64,000 nucleotides of DNA from Filosporella fistucella (Eukaryota > Ascomycota > Leotiomycetes > Helotiales): positions 1,984,001 to 2,048,000 of the forward strand of contig JAQJZZ010000018.1 of NCBI GenBank assembly GCA_030077755.1. The letters are read 5' to 3'. Below are positions 1 to 10,909 of this stretch, piece after piece (position 1 is the stretch's first letter; the number at the start of each line of letters is the position of its first letter). Both the position numbers and the translations under genes were made by a program. The notes below the pieces were generated by a model, which saw nothing but the letters and a program-made list of their open reading frames with translations, was not told the DNA's origin and ran no database searches.

Positions 1-59
1 AACAAACATTAGATTTCGAAGACGATAAACCGCCAGTCCTGCGGGACCACAACTTGGAG

Positions 60-1772
60 ATGGGTGCTTGCGGATCTTCATGCTGCGGAGGTATGCAAAC
101 AGGTTTTGTATTAGCATCGTCGACATGCATGCTGACGACTCGCAGGCAAATCTCGCGATGGCTTATACGAACCAGTCCTCGCTGAGAGTGAGAGAGAAGC
201 TGTGGCAGATTTACTTCAATATCTAGAGAACGTATGAGAGACTCCTACGATTCGAGCTGGGTTGAGACTGATAAATGCAGCGTGGGGAGACAGACTTCTT
301 CTCCGGTGAACCCTTACGAGCCTTGAGCACTTTGGTCTTCTCAGATAATGTAGACCTTCAACGCAGTGCCAGTCTGACATTCGCCGAAATAACAGAACGA
401 GGTATGTTTCCTCATATCACTACATGCCGAATGAGACCACTTCCAATGGGACTTGATGGGACTTGATGGGACTTGATGGACTTGATGGACTTGAATCGTA
501 CTTGAATGGGAGATTCCCAGGCGGATTCGTTTCGTATTTTTTTGTTACATGGGCCAATGTCCCAGATTAGATACTGACTACTTTTTAGATGTCCGCGAAG
601 TTGATCGTGATACGCTGGAGCCAATACTTTTCCTTTTGCAGAGCCCCGATATTGAGGTTCAGCGAGCTGCCAGTGCGGCTCTGGGCAATCTCGCAGTGAA
701 CAGTGAGTGGTATTGAAATGCTGTTGATGTTGAATGTTCTCTGATATACTGCAGCTGAGAATAAGGTTGCTATCGTTCTCCTCGGCGGGCTTACTCCTCT
801 CATCCGCCAGATGATGTCGCCAAATGTCGAAGTGCAGTGCAATGCTGTCGGATGTATTACGAACCTAGCAACACATGAAGATAATAAAGCCAAAATCGCA
901 AGATCAGGAGCCTTGGGACCTCTGACACGATTGGCAAAATCGAAGGATATGCGAGTTCAGAGAAATGCAACGGGGGCGCTCTTGAACATGACACACTCTG
1001 GTAAAGTTTTACACACAATTATGATCAGAATGACTAACTGAATGTACCAGACGAAAACCGACAGCAATTAGTGAACGCTGGCGCCATACCTGTCTTAGTC
1101 CAACTCCTCTCTTCCTCGGACGTTGATGTTCAATACTACTGCACAACTGCACTGAGCAATATTGCGGTTGATGCCAATAACAGGAAAAAATTAGCACAAA
1201 ATGAGAACAGGCTCGTTCAATCTCTAGTCAATCTCATGGACTCATCATCTCCCAAAGTACAATGCCAAGCCGCCCTCGCTCTGCGAAACCTTGCGTCAGA
1301 CGAAAAGTACCAGCTCGAAATTGTTCGTGCTCGTGGCCTCGCACCTCTACTCCGACTACTTCAGTCCTCATATCTGCCGCTTATCCTCTCAGCCGTTGCT
1401 TGCATTCGCAATATTTCTATCCATCCACTCAACGAATCTCCAATTATCGATGCTGGCTTCTTGAAGCCGTTGGTTGATCTTTTAGGATCTACAGACAATG
1501 AGGAAATACAATGCCATGCTATATCCACACTTCGAAATCTGGCCGCCAGTTCTGATCGCAACAAGGCGCTTGTGCTGGAAGCTGGCGCTGTGCAAAAGTG
1601 CAAGCAACTTGTTCTCGAAGTACCATTGAGTGTGCAATCTGAGATGACAGCAGCCATTGCTGTATTGGCCCTCAGTGACGATTTGAAAACCCATCTATTG
1701 AATCTAGGAGTGTTTGATGTGCTCATCCCATTGACAGATTCTGAGAGTATTGAAGTTCAAGGCAATAGTGCC

Positions 1773-1807
<35 letters not shown>

Positions 1808-2182
1808 GTCGCGCTCAGCTGGTTGTGTAATTGAGGGCTAACATGGCGCTCAGTGGGGGACTACTCTATTTTCATTCAGAACTGGACTGAGCCCAACGGA
1901 GGTATCCACGGTTATTTGAAACGATTCCTTGCTAGTGGAGACGCAACTTTCCAGCATATCGCAATTTGGACCCTTTTGCAGCTCCTCGAATCGGAGGACA
2001 AGAAGCTGATCAATCTTATCGGGAAGTCCGAGGATATCGTTCAAATGATCAAGACGATCGCAGACACCCAAATCGAGTCCGACGACGAAGGTGAAGAGGA
2101 TGGCGAGGGAGAGGTTGTGCAACTCGCACAGCGGTCACTACAACTTCTGGGGCAGAACAAGCCATCGCATATTGAAGGCTGA
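60..2182 (+). CDS. VAC8: Vacuolar armadillo-repeat protein Vac8
   Basis: Armadillo-repeat scaffold on the vacuole membrane, used in vacuole inheritance, nucleus-vacuole junctions and selective autophagy (known for the family). Seven exons join in frame: 60-90, 146-231, 281-401, 589-702, 755-1000, 1051-1800 and 1854-2182, giving 558 aa (the yeast protein is 578 aa). The start is fixed by the N-terminus [11 protein letters not shown]: Gly2 suits N-myristoylation, and the cysteines at 4, 8 and 9 suit palmitoylation, as known for Vac8. Consecutive ARM repeats follow from about residue 40 to 500, with repeated NLA/NLS and VQ motifs such as AALGNLAVN and [18 protein letters not shown]. An acidic stretch lies near the C-terminus. 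Identification is very secure. The third intron (402-588) is unusually long for this gene and contains a tandem repeat. Confidence 0.96.
447..494 (+). repeat. Short tandem repeat in VAC8 intron 3
   Basis: Three copies of the 10-mer TGGGACTTGA are followed by two copies of a 9-nt variant, TGGACTTGA, inside the third VAC8 intron. This intron is 187 nt, while the other VAC8 introns are about 50-55 nt, so repeat expansion may explain part of the extra length. Confidence 0.85.
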
Positions 2183-2782
2183 ACCAAATTTGATGCTATA
2201 GATTTTTGCTTTGTTCTGCATCTGGGGCTGGAAGGCGTGGTGTTTGGCGCATGTAATAAGGGATCATATTTAGTAGCGAGCATTGGTGGAGCTGAGGATG
2301 TCAACAGTGCGTTGTATGTGGTTGACGGCAAGCTATAGCATGCTTGGGAATGGTCCCCCTCCACATACGTTTCATACAGACGTCTCTCGAACTTGTCGCA
2401 ATTCATCCGGGCTTTTGACTTTTATTCTATGTAATTAGATAGGACCTTATGATATCCACCTTCGAATCCAAAATGTATCATCAGATTGTTCATTGAATGG
2501 GCTTAACGCCCAATCAAGCCTGCTACAACCTCAGAACTAACCCAAATTATCAGAGGGTTCCGACGATTAACAAGCAGCCAGAAAAGTTTTCGAAAAGTAT
2601 AAATTGTCGATGATGGGTATAGTCAATGTTGCAAGGAAAGCTTCACTCATCGTCAGGGATTCAATAGAAAAGATCTTTGATTCAAGACTATTAGAACAGC
2701 CTTGTGTGTAATATAGACAGACTCAACATACCACAACGCCTCGCTCCAAAAATGCTCATTAAATTACAGAGGCTTCACTTAG
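2183..2782. other. Intergenic, convergent 3' ends
   Basis: This 600-base stretch lies between the convergent ends of VAC8 and IMP1. It presumably carries both 3'UTRs. No coding exon, repeat or RNA gene was recognised. Confidence 0.6.
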
Positions 2783-3372
2783 TCAAACCACTTTTTGTAA
2801 ACCTTCCTCAATCCATCTTCTCTCCTTCCATGGAAAGACTTTTGCTGTGACTTTTCCTCTGATTAGAGCCATGGGCATTGGTCCAAAATGTCTCGAGTCT
2901 CTCGAGTACGGCATATTATCCCCAACTACCCAGCAATGACCTCGAGGTACCTAGGGAATATAAGCTTGAATATCTCTCAAAGGCTGTGTAAAGATAGATT
3001 TTGACATACTTGTATCATCAGTCCGCTCGCCCCCGGAGTATCCCTCAACACATAATCGCCTTCCAAGGCGAGCACCCGTTTGATAACATACTCCCCTGGC
3101 TCAACGACAGATTGAAACGCTACGATATCACCGACTTTCACACCTCTTCCTCGACGAAAAGCTTTCGAAATCAAGACCGTGTCGCCGTATACCTCTAAGG
3201 TAGGCAGCATAGACGCTCCACGCGTAGACTCGATCGAGTATCCATATTCAGCAAACACGTGTGCGAAACAAGTAATTTTGAGGACGGTGATGGCTAGACG
3301 TAAGGGATGCCCTGCGTAGCGGACTTTGCTAGTCTGAAAGAACCTGGAAATGAAGGGCGGGAGGAAGGGCAT
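2783..3372 (-). CDS. IMP1: Mitochondrial inner membrane protease subunit 1
   Basis: Signal-peptidase-like serine protease (S26 family) that removes inner-membrane sorting signals from proteins facing the intermembrane space. Two exons: 3372-3010, intron 3009-2951, then 2950-2783, joined in phase 0; 176 aa (yeast Imp1 is 190 aa). Exon 1 carries a hydrophobic N-terminal segment, the catalytic-serine motif GASMLPT and the catalytic-lysine motif YVIKRV. Exon 2 carries the conserved box GHCWVVGDN...SRDSRHFGPMP followed by IRGKV. An exon-1-only reading would end early after LMIQ and lose the GDN...SRDSR box, so the second exon is needed. It is transcribed divergently from the mitochondrial IF3 gene 177 bp away, which suggests a shared promoter for two mitochondrial proteins. 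Confidence 0.93.
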
Positions 3373-3549
3373 GGCATTCTGTGGTCTTGCATCTGATGGA
3401 ATATGATTGTTGTATGGAGATCACGAGATTGGGGTTTTGGGCGGATGGAGCTTCTAGCGAGGGAGCTTTGAAGCTTTATTTTGATGCCGGGATTGGCTCT
3501 ACCTACACAGCCCTTCTACAAACAACGGATTTGAGATTGGGAAGGCAGA
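3373..3549. promoter_or_regulatory. Divergent promoter region IMP1 / mitochondrial IF3
   Basis: This 177-bp gap separates two start codons facing away from each other, so it must hold the promoters and 5' leaders of both genes. No specific factor site was identified. The inference rests on layout only. Confidence 0.5.
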
Positions 3550-4272
3550 ATGCGTTCTTCAAGATGCGTGTTCAACACAGCAGTGGCTTTACATCGTGTG
3601 TTCATTGCGCCGGTTGAGCAATCCTCTCGCCGCCAACTATCGACAATACTCACTCCTCACCCAAGTCGCCCTTCGATTGCCTCTAAACTTCACGAGCTAC
3701 ATTTCCAGCGCCGGAGCATCGTGTCCTCTGCCAAGGCAGAGAAATCCCGTCTCCCGCGCGACGATGAAATTAAAGCCTGGTCGGTTACCCTCGTCGACGA
3801 AGACGGCAAACTGTCCGAGTCCACACGCTCTACAGCCGCCATCCTCGAAGAAATTGACCGTAAAAAAGAATCCCTTGTTGTGGTTGTCCCTGGCGAACCC
3901 GGTGTGCCCCCAGTATGTCGCATCATGAACAAAGAAGCCATGCGCGAAGCGGAGAAACTGAAGCGTAAGAACGCGAGAAGTGGTGGCAGCACGACGAAGA
4001 CTATAGAATTGAATTGGGCGCTGGATATGAATGATCTTGGACATCGGATCAAGAAGATGAAGGAGTTCTTGAGTAAGGGGTATAAGCTTGAGGTTATACT
4101 TGCGGAGAAGAGGAGGGGCAGGAAGGCCACAGAGCAGGAGGGGAAAGAAGTTTTGAAGAGGATTAGGGCGGGCGTTGCGGAAGTTGATGGGGCGAAGGAG
4201 AGTAAGGATGATCCAAAAGGGAAGATGCTGGGCCCTATGACATTGTTTTTTGAAGGAAAGAAGTCCAATTAG
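3550..4272 (+). CDS. Mitochondrial translation initiation factor IF-3
   Basis: A single-exon protein of 240 aa. Residues 1 to about 60 are rich in Arg, Ser and hydrophobic residues with few acids, as in a mitochondrial presequence. From about residue 62 the InfC/IF3 pattern appears: an N-domain segment with RDDEIKAW, LVDEDGKL and PPVCRIMNKEA, a Lys-rich linker, and a C-domain with KTIELNWALDMNDLGHRIKK and FLSKGYKLEVILA. Bacterial IF3 keeps ribosomal subunits apart and monitors start-codon selection; fungal mitochondrial homologues (Aim23 in yeast) do the equivalent in the matrix. ATG 3550 is chosen because it opens the presequence. The C-terminal tail after GPMTLFFEGKK ends with the ORF. Confidence 0.88.
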   Translation: MRSSRCVFNTAVALHRVFIAPVEQSSRRQLSTILTPHPSRPSIASKLHELHFQRRSIVSSAKAEKSRLPRDDEIKAWSVTLVDEDGKLSESTRSTAAILEEIDRKKESLVVVVPGEPGVPPVCRIMNKEAMREAEKLKRKNARSGGSTTKTIELNWALDMNDLGHRIKKMKEFLSKGYKLEVILAEKRRGRKATEQEGKEVLKRIRAGVAEVDGAKESKDDPKGKMLGPMTLFFEGKKSN

Positions 4273-5031
4273 AGAACGGATGGTACTGATGGTCTTGGGT
4301 CAACGGCTGAAGGGAGGCATATGGGAAGAGTCAAGACCTCCGTCCCAGATGCGGACATGGAAGCAAAATGAACTTCAATATCTGGTGAGCAGTCCGTGAA
4401 GACAGTTCGAATAGGATAAACAAAGTACACTATCATTTCGCTCTGGAGTAAGAACCGAAGCAACTCTTCGAGTCACTGTATATTGAAAAATACATAGAAT
4501 TGTAGCCATAGTCTAGAATGTACATGTAGTATATGAGGAGTAAATTTCTTCTACTCAAATCCACCCAAATGCCCTGCAATAAACACATGGTAAATGATTG
4601 TTGGTGGTTGAAGTAGCTTGATATTCACGTGCTCTGGCCTCGTCTTGGATGCAGGGGTCCAAAACTTGCGCTAGCATGAGTTCCACAGCCTCACATAAAA
4701 CTTCATGAATTAATTGCAAAGAAAACAGTCCAGCAAAGCTTTGTGCGAAGGCATACCGCTATTTTTACGCCTGGATTAACCTTATATCTACATTAGTTAC
4801 CTTTGAGAAGTTCTCGGAGTTCAAAAACTTCAAGTCAGCAGCAGTGACTCACTGACTAACAAAATTTAAACCCCACGTTGTGGTTGAATGCTTTTTAGTC
4901 CATTGCGGAACAAGACAACCACGATATCACAGACTGTCTTTCGAGCGATTTTCGGAGGCACATCTCAATTAAACACCTCTGGAGATATCCCCGAAATTTA
5001 TATCATCCCGCCGCATACGCAATCGCCAATA
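4273..5031. other. Intergenic, includes likely GCD2 5' leader
   Basis: No gene is recognised here. The last 144 bases (4888-5031) are open in frame with the following GCD2 ORF and could encode an N-terminal extension, but their composition does not look like the Lys/Ala/Pro-rich N-terminus that follows. They are treated as 5' leader. Confidence 0.5.
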
Positions 5032-6508
5032 ATGCCTTCCTCAGACCATCCTCCATCGGAGGGTGCACAAGAGGTTCCTGCTCCCGCGCAACCCACAACA
5101 AAAAGTCAGAAGCAACCGAATGCACAGGAATCTGCTGCGGCAGATGGGAAGAAACTTTCTGGGGCTGAACTGAAGAAGAAGGCCAAGGAAGAGAAGGCTG
5201 CGAGGAGAGCACAGGCCTTAGCAGGAAAGCAAGGAGGGGCTCCACCAGCTGCCACACTGCCTTCGCCAGTAACGCAGCAAAAACAAGAGGGATCAAAGAG
5301 TGCTCAGATTCCGCATAAGAGAACCGGCTCTACAGCTACAAATGTCAAGAACTTGCCTGTGAGGGGAGCGCAGAAGACCGTTACGCCTGTTCCTGAGGAA
5401 CCGAAGAAAGAAGATAAAACAGTAGAGTATTTCAGACACTTGAGTAAGAAGCGGATAACTTCTATTGCGGGCGTGAGTAAGGATGTTCATCCGGCGGTAT
5501 TGTCGCTGGGCCTTCAGATGAGCAGTTATGCAATCTGTGGAAGTTGTGCGAGGCTTGTTGCGACTTTACAAGTATTTAAGAGGGTAAGTATTTTTCTTTG
5601 GCATTACTGGCATTGCCTTCGACGTAATCTAATTCCTATAGGTAATCGAAACATACACAACACCACCTGGAAATTCACTCACTCGCCATCTCACATCACA
5701 TGTTCTTTCACCACAAATCGAGTACCTTTCATCGTGTAGACCCCTTTCGATTTCAATGGGGAACGCGATTCGATGGTTAAAACTCGAGATCTCAAAGGTC
5801 GACCCAGATAAACCGGATACAGAAGCAAAGAAAGATCTGTGCGAATCTATTGATAATTTTATCCGGGACAAAGTCACAATGGCCGATAGGGTTATTGCCG
5901 AGCAGGCTGCGAAGAGAATCCAAAACGGGGATGTCATTATGACATTTGCTAAAAGCAGTATCGTTCAAAAGACACTGGTCAAGGCACATGCCCAAGGGAA
6001 GAGCTTCAAAGTTATCATCGTGGACTCGAATCCTTTGCGGGAAGGCAAGCATCTTGCTGAAGCTTTGCTCACAGCAGGTATTGGACCCGTTCAATATTGT
6101 CTTGGAGACAGCTTTAGCCAGAATATCCACTCCGTGACGAAAGTCATTCTCGGTGCTCACGCCATGTTAAGTAATGGAAGACTGTACTCCCGGATCGGGA
6201 CAGCCTACGTAGCGTCCGAAGCACACGAGGCCAACATTCCTGTCCTCGTCCTTTGCGAAACAATCAAGTTCACCGAACGTGTAGCATTGGACTCTATTGG
6301 TTACAACGAGCTTGCGCCTGCTGATGAACTAGTTGATCCTGCTTCAGCATTAGGTGATTGGCGGGAGACGAAAAACATGAAGCTCGCAAACGCGATGTAT
6401 GATGTTACGCCTGCAGAGTATCTTACCATGATTGTCACTGAGAGTGGCAATGTACCACCGACGAGTGTGCCTGTTTTGCATAGGTTGGGAAATGAGGGTC
6501 AGGGATAG
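5032..6508 (+). CDS. GCD2: Translation initiation factor eIF2B subunit delta
   Basis: Regulatory delta subunit of eIF2B, the guanine nucleotide exchange factor for eIF2 in the cytoplasm. With alpha and beta it senses phosphorylated eIF2. Two exons, 5032-5583 and 5642-6508 (intron GTAAGT..ATAG), give 472 aa. The N-terminal third is a low-complexity Pro/Ala/Lys region containing the conserved motif KKLSGAELKKKAKEEKAARRAQ. The remainder is an IF-2B alpha/beta/delta domain, with VIMTFAKSSIVQKTL, FKVIIVDSNPLREGK, KVILGAHAMLSNGRLYSRIGTA and IPVLVLCETIKFTERV. An upstream in-frame ATG at 4888 would add 48 residues; I prefer 5032 because the upstream residues look non-coding. Otherwise the assignment is firm. 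Confidence 0.93.
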
Positions 6509-7129
6509 GCTGGGGCTTGGGATGACTTGGTTAACAAGTGGGAATGCATGGATAGAGTACGTCTTTGTGGGAAGTTTATGGCTTTGCACTGCTAGACGGT
6601 GTAAGATATGTACTGGACTTGTATAGAGTTGGTGCTATACAACGGAATAGTGCCAAAATGAATTCATGCCATAGTCTATTGAATCCGACTGGATGTTTAT
6701 TGTAAGATTCATAATTCTGCTGTCCAGTGTCTCAAGTACTTTCAGTTGCCAGAATCTTTCGTCTTGGAAATGTCATAAACTAATAAGATCGCTAGAAGTC
6801 CTCGGTCGGCTCGACAAGTTGCTATATTTGATGAGATATTCTATCCAACATACACATGCATATTCAGTTTTACCTGTCCAGCGAGAAAACAGCCTCAATA
6901 TACTTGATATGCAGCAAGCCTTCGTCCTGAGTAGGTGATATCATGCTAATTCTGATTACCTCCACTTAGTCACCCTCGACTTGCTTCTCGCAGGGAACTT
7001 GCCACTGCATGTAAAGATTCCTCCGACGCATATTCATGTTTGCAAGATGGATTGAATATTCTTTCAATTGCGTGACTCCATTCCCTATGACTTTGTACAA
7101 TTCTCCATCCCATCTGCCCGTCACCCCAC
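6509..7129. other. Intergenic, convergent 3' ends
   Basis: This stretch lies between the convergent ends of GCD2 and the small mitochondrial protein gene. It is moderately AT-rich, presumably 3'UTR sequence. No gene, repeat or RNA was recognised. Confidence 0.55.
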
Positions 7130-7444
7130 CTAGGCCTCAGCAGCCTCCTGCTCTCTCTGTGCCCTCCTCGCTCTCTTTTCCAACAGAGCTTCCCTTCTCG
7201 AGCTCAAAATAGCCTGTTGCCTCTCGTCTACGCCCGTCAACCAGTATCCGAAGCTTCCTCCTACACCTGCGAAGAGGGGGTATGCCCAGAGCGAGCCTTT
7301 GTTGAAGAACGGACGCATTTCGAGACCGAGTTGCCAGAAGCGGACTGCGATGCCTGTACCATTGATTGATTAATATTGTATTCATAGAGTATAGGTAAGG
7401 AGGGGCATACCGAAGCCACTCCAGAAGAGCACTTTATGAACCAT
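7130..7444 (-). CDS. Small mitochondrial membrane protein, complex I accessory-like
   Basis: Two exons: 7444-7411 (34 nt), intron 7410-7354 and 7353-7130, giving 85 aa. The protein opens with MVHKVLFWSGFG and continues with AVRFWQLGLEMRPFF, a likely membrane segment WAYPLFAGVGGSFGYWL, and a charged Arg/Glu-rich C-terminal helix. The size, hydrophobic centre and basic tail recall the small fungal proteins annotated as NADH-ubiquinone oxidoreductase 14 kDa subunit. That label is from memory of annotation and is not proven here. A longer ORF upstream of ATG 7444 exists in frame, but the family-like N-terminus starts at this Met. The gene is divergent from the Shg1-domain gene. Confidence 0.65.
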
Positions 7445-7788
7445 TTTGTATGTGTGCGGGTTTTTGTGGGGGAAGAAGCTTAGCAGGCCGTAAAGGGTGC
7501 GTATCTCATGAATTTGAGATGCGTTCGTGGGCAATGAGAGGGTGAAATGCGTCCACAATTGCAATTCCTAATTCGTCTTCCGTTGACATGAAGTTCAACC
7601 TCAAAGCTCCATTTCGCGGGATCTCCCACTAGCGTAGAATCACATGATGTCGTACCAATTCCATTCCTTAGCGTCCGATCGATCCCCTGTTCTCTGTCGC
7701 GTCGCAGCTATTGGATTTCAACCACGCCCATGAACCCAATCACCTTTTCGAAATCCTTATTTTGCTGAAGCAATATCGGGTATTGGAT
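7445..7788. promoter_or_regulatory. Divergent promoter region, small mitochondrial gene / Shg1-RS gene
   Basis: About 340 bp lies between divergent start codons. It includes an in-frame upstream ATG (7711) of the following gene, which I read as 5' leader. No specific binding site was assigned. Confidence 0.4.
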
Positions 7789-10146
7789 ATGGCGACTGCT
7801 ATGGCGTTTACGAAGGATGGAAAGAGTGCAGGAAATGGGCCACCCGCGAGAAAGAAGCTTAAGACGTCGGATCTGCCGCTTGCTTCTGCCACCAGAGCTG
7901 CTGTTGATCATCTGGCGCATACCTTCAAAAAGAAGGGAGGTTATGATTCGTTGCGCAAGCAAGTATGGGATGACTTGGAGCATAGTGTAGGTTTCATCGT
8001 CTCTGCCTTTTTACAGAATCCTTCAAGGAGCAGAACTAATGGTCTTAAGGGTTTTGAGCCCGTGTTCAAACAATCCCTCCACGATGTCGCCGATGCCGAA
8101 CTCGACAAGAATCCCTCCAGTCTGCTGAAAGTTGACCGTGGGAAAGCGACTTTACTCATCGAAGGAGCAATCGATCGAGCTGGTGTTTACGAAGATGTAG
8201 AAGACAAAATCAACGAGTATATCCAAGCTCATACTGACGAGATTGAGGATGGTCTCAGAGCAATTAGAGTTGAGGAAATTGGGAAGGAAGCTGCAGAGGC
8301 TGAGAGAATCAAGGGTAGCAAGACTGATGAGCAATATGCCGTAGAAGCGGCTGCTAAAGTTGCCGCAAGAGAGAAATTGAGACAGGAGGCCAGAGACAAG
8401 GAGAAAGCAGCTGCAGATGAGAAGAGGAGAGCAGAGCGGGCAAAGAGGAAAGAGGAAGAGAAGAGGGCTGAGGCCGAGGCTGAACAGAGGAGGGCCGAAC
8501 GGGAGGCCAGGAGAAAGGAAAGGGAAGAGAGAGAGGAGAGAGAAGAACAGGAGAGAGAATCTCGAGATCGTGAACGAGAACGTGAGCGAGAGCGGCCAAG
8601 GGAGAGGGATCGTGACAGAGACCGAGACCGAGATGAGCGATATTCCTCACGATATGACGATCGTTCTAGTCGCCGAGATTCCACCAGGGACTCTCGAGAA
8701 TCGAAAGATGTCAAAGAAGTCAAGGATTCCAAGGATAGCAGAGAAAAGGATAAGGATTCTAACGAGGCCAAAGATCCGAAGGCCTATAAGGAAACAGATA
8801 TCAAGTCTGAGCTGTCACAGGAGGAGATCGAACGTTTGGAGCAGGAAGCTTTGAAGGACCTTCTCAAGGAGAGTGAAAAAACCACACGTCGGCCAAGACA
8901 TCAATTAGAGATGGAGATTGATGAGACTCTGGCACCTCCTCCAAAGAAGTCTGCTCCAGCCTCAGCTATCAAACCCATCTCTCGCGATTCTACGGTGAAA
9001 TCAGAAATGAAAAAAGTATTCGCACCTCCAACTGGGCCCAAGGCAAAGACCGATGTAGATGGCTTTAAGACCCCGCTTCGACCTGCAGAAAAGGATCTTC
9101 ACGAACGAGACAGCCGTGACAGCCGGGATAGGAAGAGAAGCCGTAGCCGAGACAGAGCTTCTCGGAAGTCAAGCAGGAGTCGAAGTCGCCACCGACGTGA
9201 CAGCAAGGAAAGAGATAGCAGAGACTATCGTGATCGTGATTACAGAGACAGCCGCCATAGAGATTCCAGGGACCGAGATGAGAGGCGCCGACGTTCCAGG
9301 ACACGCTCCCCTGATAGGCGAAGAAGTTATCGTGATCGTTCCCGGAGCCGTGGCCATGAAAAGAAGGACCGAGACAGTAGCAGAGATCGAGTGAAACAAT
9401 CTAACTCTATCTCAAGGGATTCTGACTTAGAAAAGTGGAAGTTAGCTCAAGCGAAACAGCGTGAAATCGAGGCCATCAAGTACAAGGAAGAAATGCAGAA
9501 AGCGAAAGAGCAAGGGATTCCCTTTGGAAGTTTTGGAAACGACAAGAAGGATGGTGATCGCATGGGCAGCCCTCTTTCAGCTCGCAAGACAGACTCGAGA
9601 GACAGAGACGGACACCGGGACCGCACTTCCCGTGCCAGAAGCAGATCTCCAAATGCTAGACGCGGAAGCAGAATTGAGAGGTCTACAAGTCCGATCAACA
9701 TCGATCGATATGTCCCCGGTGCATCTGGAAGTCGTAGCAGTCGCCGCGAAAGCAATGCTGTCCGCAGCCCTACTCGAAAGCGTGATAGGAGCAGAAGCAG
9801 AAGTAGGGATCGTGATCGTGATCGTGATAGAGATAGGGAGAGGGACAGAGATAGAGAAAAGGACAGAGAAAGTCGGCGTTCAAGAGATGATGAAAAGAGC
9901 CGACGTAGAAGCCGCTCTCCGTCGCGTACGAGGAGAAAAGAAAGAAGCGATAGGAAGGACAGGTCAAGAAGCCGCAGTCCCTATGTGAAACGCGATAGAA
10001 GAGACAGAAGCAGAAGCCGTGATAGAGAAAGGGATCGGGAGAGGAGACGAGAAAGAAGTCGTAGTCGGGATAAGGATAGGGAGAGGGATAAGGAGAGGAA
10101 GAGAAGCCGATCCAGGGGTAGTAGGAGCGAGTCGAAGCGGAAATAA
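7789..10146 (+). CDS. Shg1 (COMPASS component) domain protein with long RS/RD-rich tail
   Basis: A single-exon protein of 785 aa. After a short N-terminus (KKLKTSD), residues about 35-120 match the Shg1/BOD1-type domain: a start like AVDHLAHTFKKKGGYDSLRK followed by helices ending in DKINEYIQ. Shg1 is a subunit of the Set1/COMPASS H3K4 methyltransferase in yeast, where it is a small protein. Here it is followed by a Glu/Arg-rich helix (about 190-290), an acidic-basic linker, and several hundred residues of RS, RD, DRDRD and SRSRSR repeats as in splicing factors. A conserved helix, DLEKWKLAQAKQREIEAIKYK, sits between two RS blocks. ATG 7789 (MATAMAF) is preferred over in-frame 7711. Function in chromatin, splicing or both is inference. 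Confidence 0.8.
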   Translation: MATAMAFTKDGKSAGNGPPARKKLKTSDLPLASATRAAVDHLAHTFKKKGGYDSLRKQVWDDLEHSVGFIVSAFLQNPSRSRTNGLKGFEPVFKQSLHDVADAELDKNPSSLLKVDRGKATLLIEGAIDRAGVYEDVEDKINEYIQAHTDEIEDGLRAIRVEEIGKEAAEAERIKGSKTDEQYAVEAAAKVAAREKLRQEARDKEKAAADEKRRAERAKRKEEEKRAEAEAEQRRAEREARRKEREEREEREEQERESRDRERERERERPRERDRDRDRDRDERYSSRYDDRSSRRDSTRDSRESKDVKEVKDSKDSREKDKDSNEAKDPKAYKETDIKSELSQEEIERLEQEALKDLLKESEKTTRRPRHQLEMEIDETLAPPPKKSAPASAIKPISRDSTVKSEMKKVFAPPTGPKAKTDVDGFKTPLRPAEKDLHERDSRDSRDRKRSRSRDRASRKSSRSRSRHRRDSKERDSRDYRDRDYRDSRHRDSRDRDERRRRSRTRSPDRRRSYRDRSRSRGHEKKDRDSSRDRVKQSNSISRDSDLEKWKLAQAKQREIEAIKYKEEMQKAKEQGIPFGSFGNDKKDGDRMGSPLSARKTDSRDRDGHRDRTSRARSRSPNARRGSRIERSTSPINIDRYVPGASGSRSSRRESNAVRSPTRKRDRSRSRSRDRDRDRDRDRERDRDREKDRESRRSRDDEKSRRRSRSPSRTRRKERSDRKDRSRSRSPYVKRDRRDRSRSRDRERDRERRRERSRSRDKDRERDKERKRSRSRGSRSESKRK

Positions 10147-10708
10147 CCGACGATGGAAGATGAGGTGGGCATTTTATATCTTGCGCTGAAGTTCTAGACG
10201 TTGAACTGGTCTTCTCCGCCAGCAGGTCTTGGACTCCTTCTTAGCTAGCTGTATGAGGGCTAGAAATGTATCATTATTAATGACCTTCTCTCTCTTTAAA
10301 GTCTGAATTGTTTGTCCTGTGTCACTCTTTCGTGGGACTATTTTATAGACGAGTAAGCCATATTGATGAGGAGATTCAGCTATACTAAATTATTTGCCTA
10401 GAAAGTCGGCGAACCAGGCCTACTCGCTCAAAAAAATCTAGAGAGGGTTCAATTAGATAGTTCTGATTCTCTGACTTGGCAGTTAATTGTTTGAGGCACT
10501 GAAATATCTATGGTAGGTTGACGTTAGGGGTGCAAGTGTATTCTTCAACTCCGACCCGTTCCCACTAAGCTCATTGAATGATTAGTTCATAGGTTGAGCA
10601 TTTTCTTATCCTTGCTCAACTCTCGTCTTATATTCAACTGTTATTTCATTCAAGTCAGCCTTCTACTGTCGTCATCCATCCAAACGGTTAGTTGGAAGTC
10701 CATTCTCC

Positions 10709-10909
10709 ATGAAATTTTTTGGGTCAACTATTCCTGTATTCAATTATTCTGATATGCAAGATCAGAGCGTATCTACCATCACCGCGCCAGCAAGCCTGGC
10801 GCCATATACCTCGTTGTACTCGAGCTCTTTTGGCATCAAACGTGCTGCGGAACAAAATTCCGCCGCTCCGGCGTCTTTTACGAAGGTATTCGTGTGGTTC
10901 GAAGAGTGA
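10709..10909 (+). CDS. Doubtful small ORF
   Basis: A 66-codon ORF whose amino-acid usage (Ser/Thr/Ala-rich centre, SLYSSSFGIKRAAEQ) looks more coding-like than random. A possible GTATTC donor follows within it, and an acceptor TTTTTAG lies just downstream. No homologue was recognised and no complete exon chain could be built. It could be the first exon of a small unannotated gene or a chance ORF. Confidence 0.2.
   Translation: MKFFGSTIPVFNYSDMQDQSVSTITAPASLAPYTSLYSSSFGIKRAAEQNSAAPASFTKVFVWFEE

Noticed and set aside
3690..4268. Minus-strand ORF of 192 codons opposite mitochondrial IF3
   Set aside because: The plus strand carries a complete IF3 domain. The antisense translation has no recognisable domain.
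8229..8771. Long minus-strand ORF of 180 codons, Ser/Leu-rich
   Set aside because: It is the mirror of the Glu/Arg-rich repeats of the Shg1-RS gene. Low-complexity coding sequence produces such shadows.
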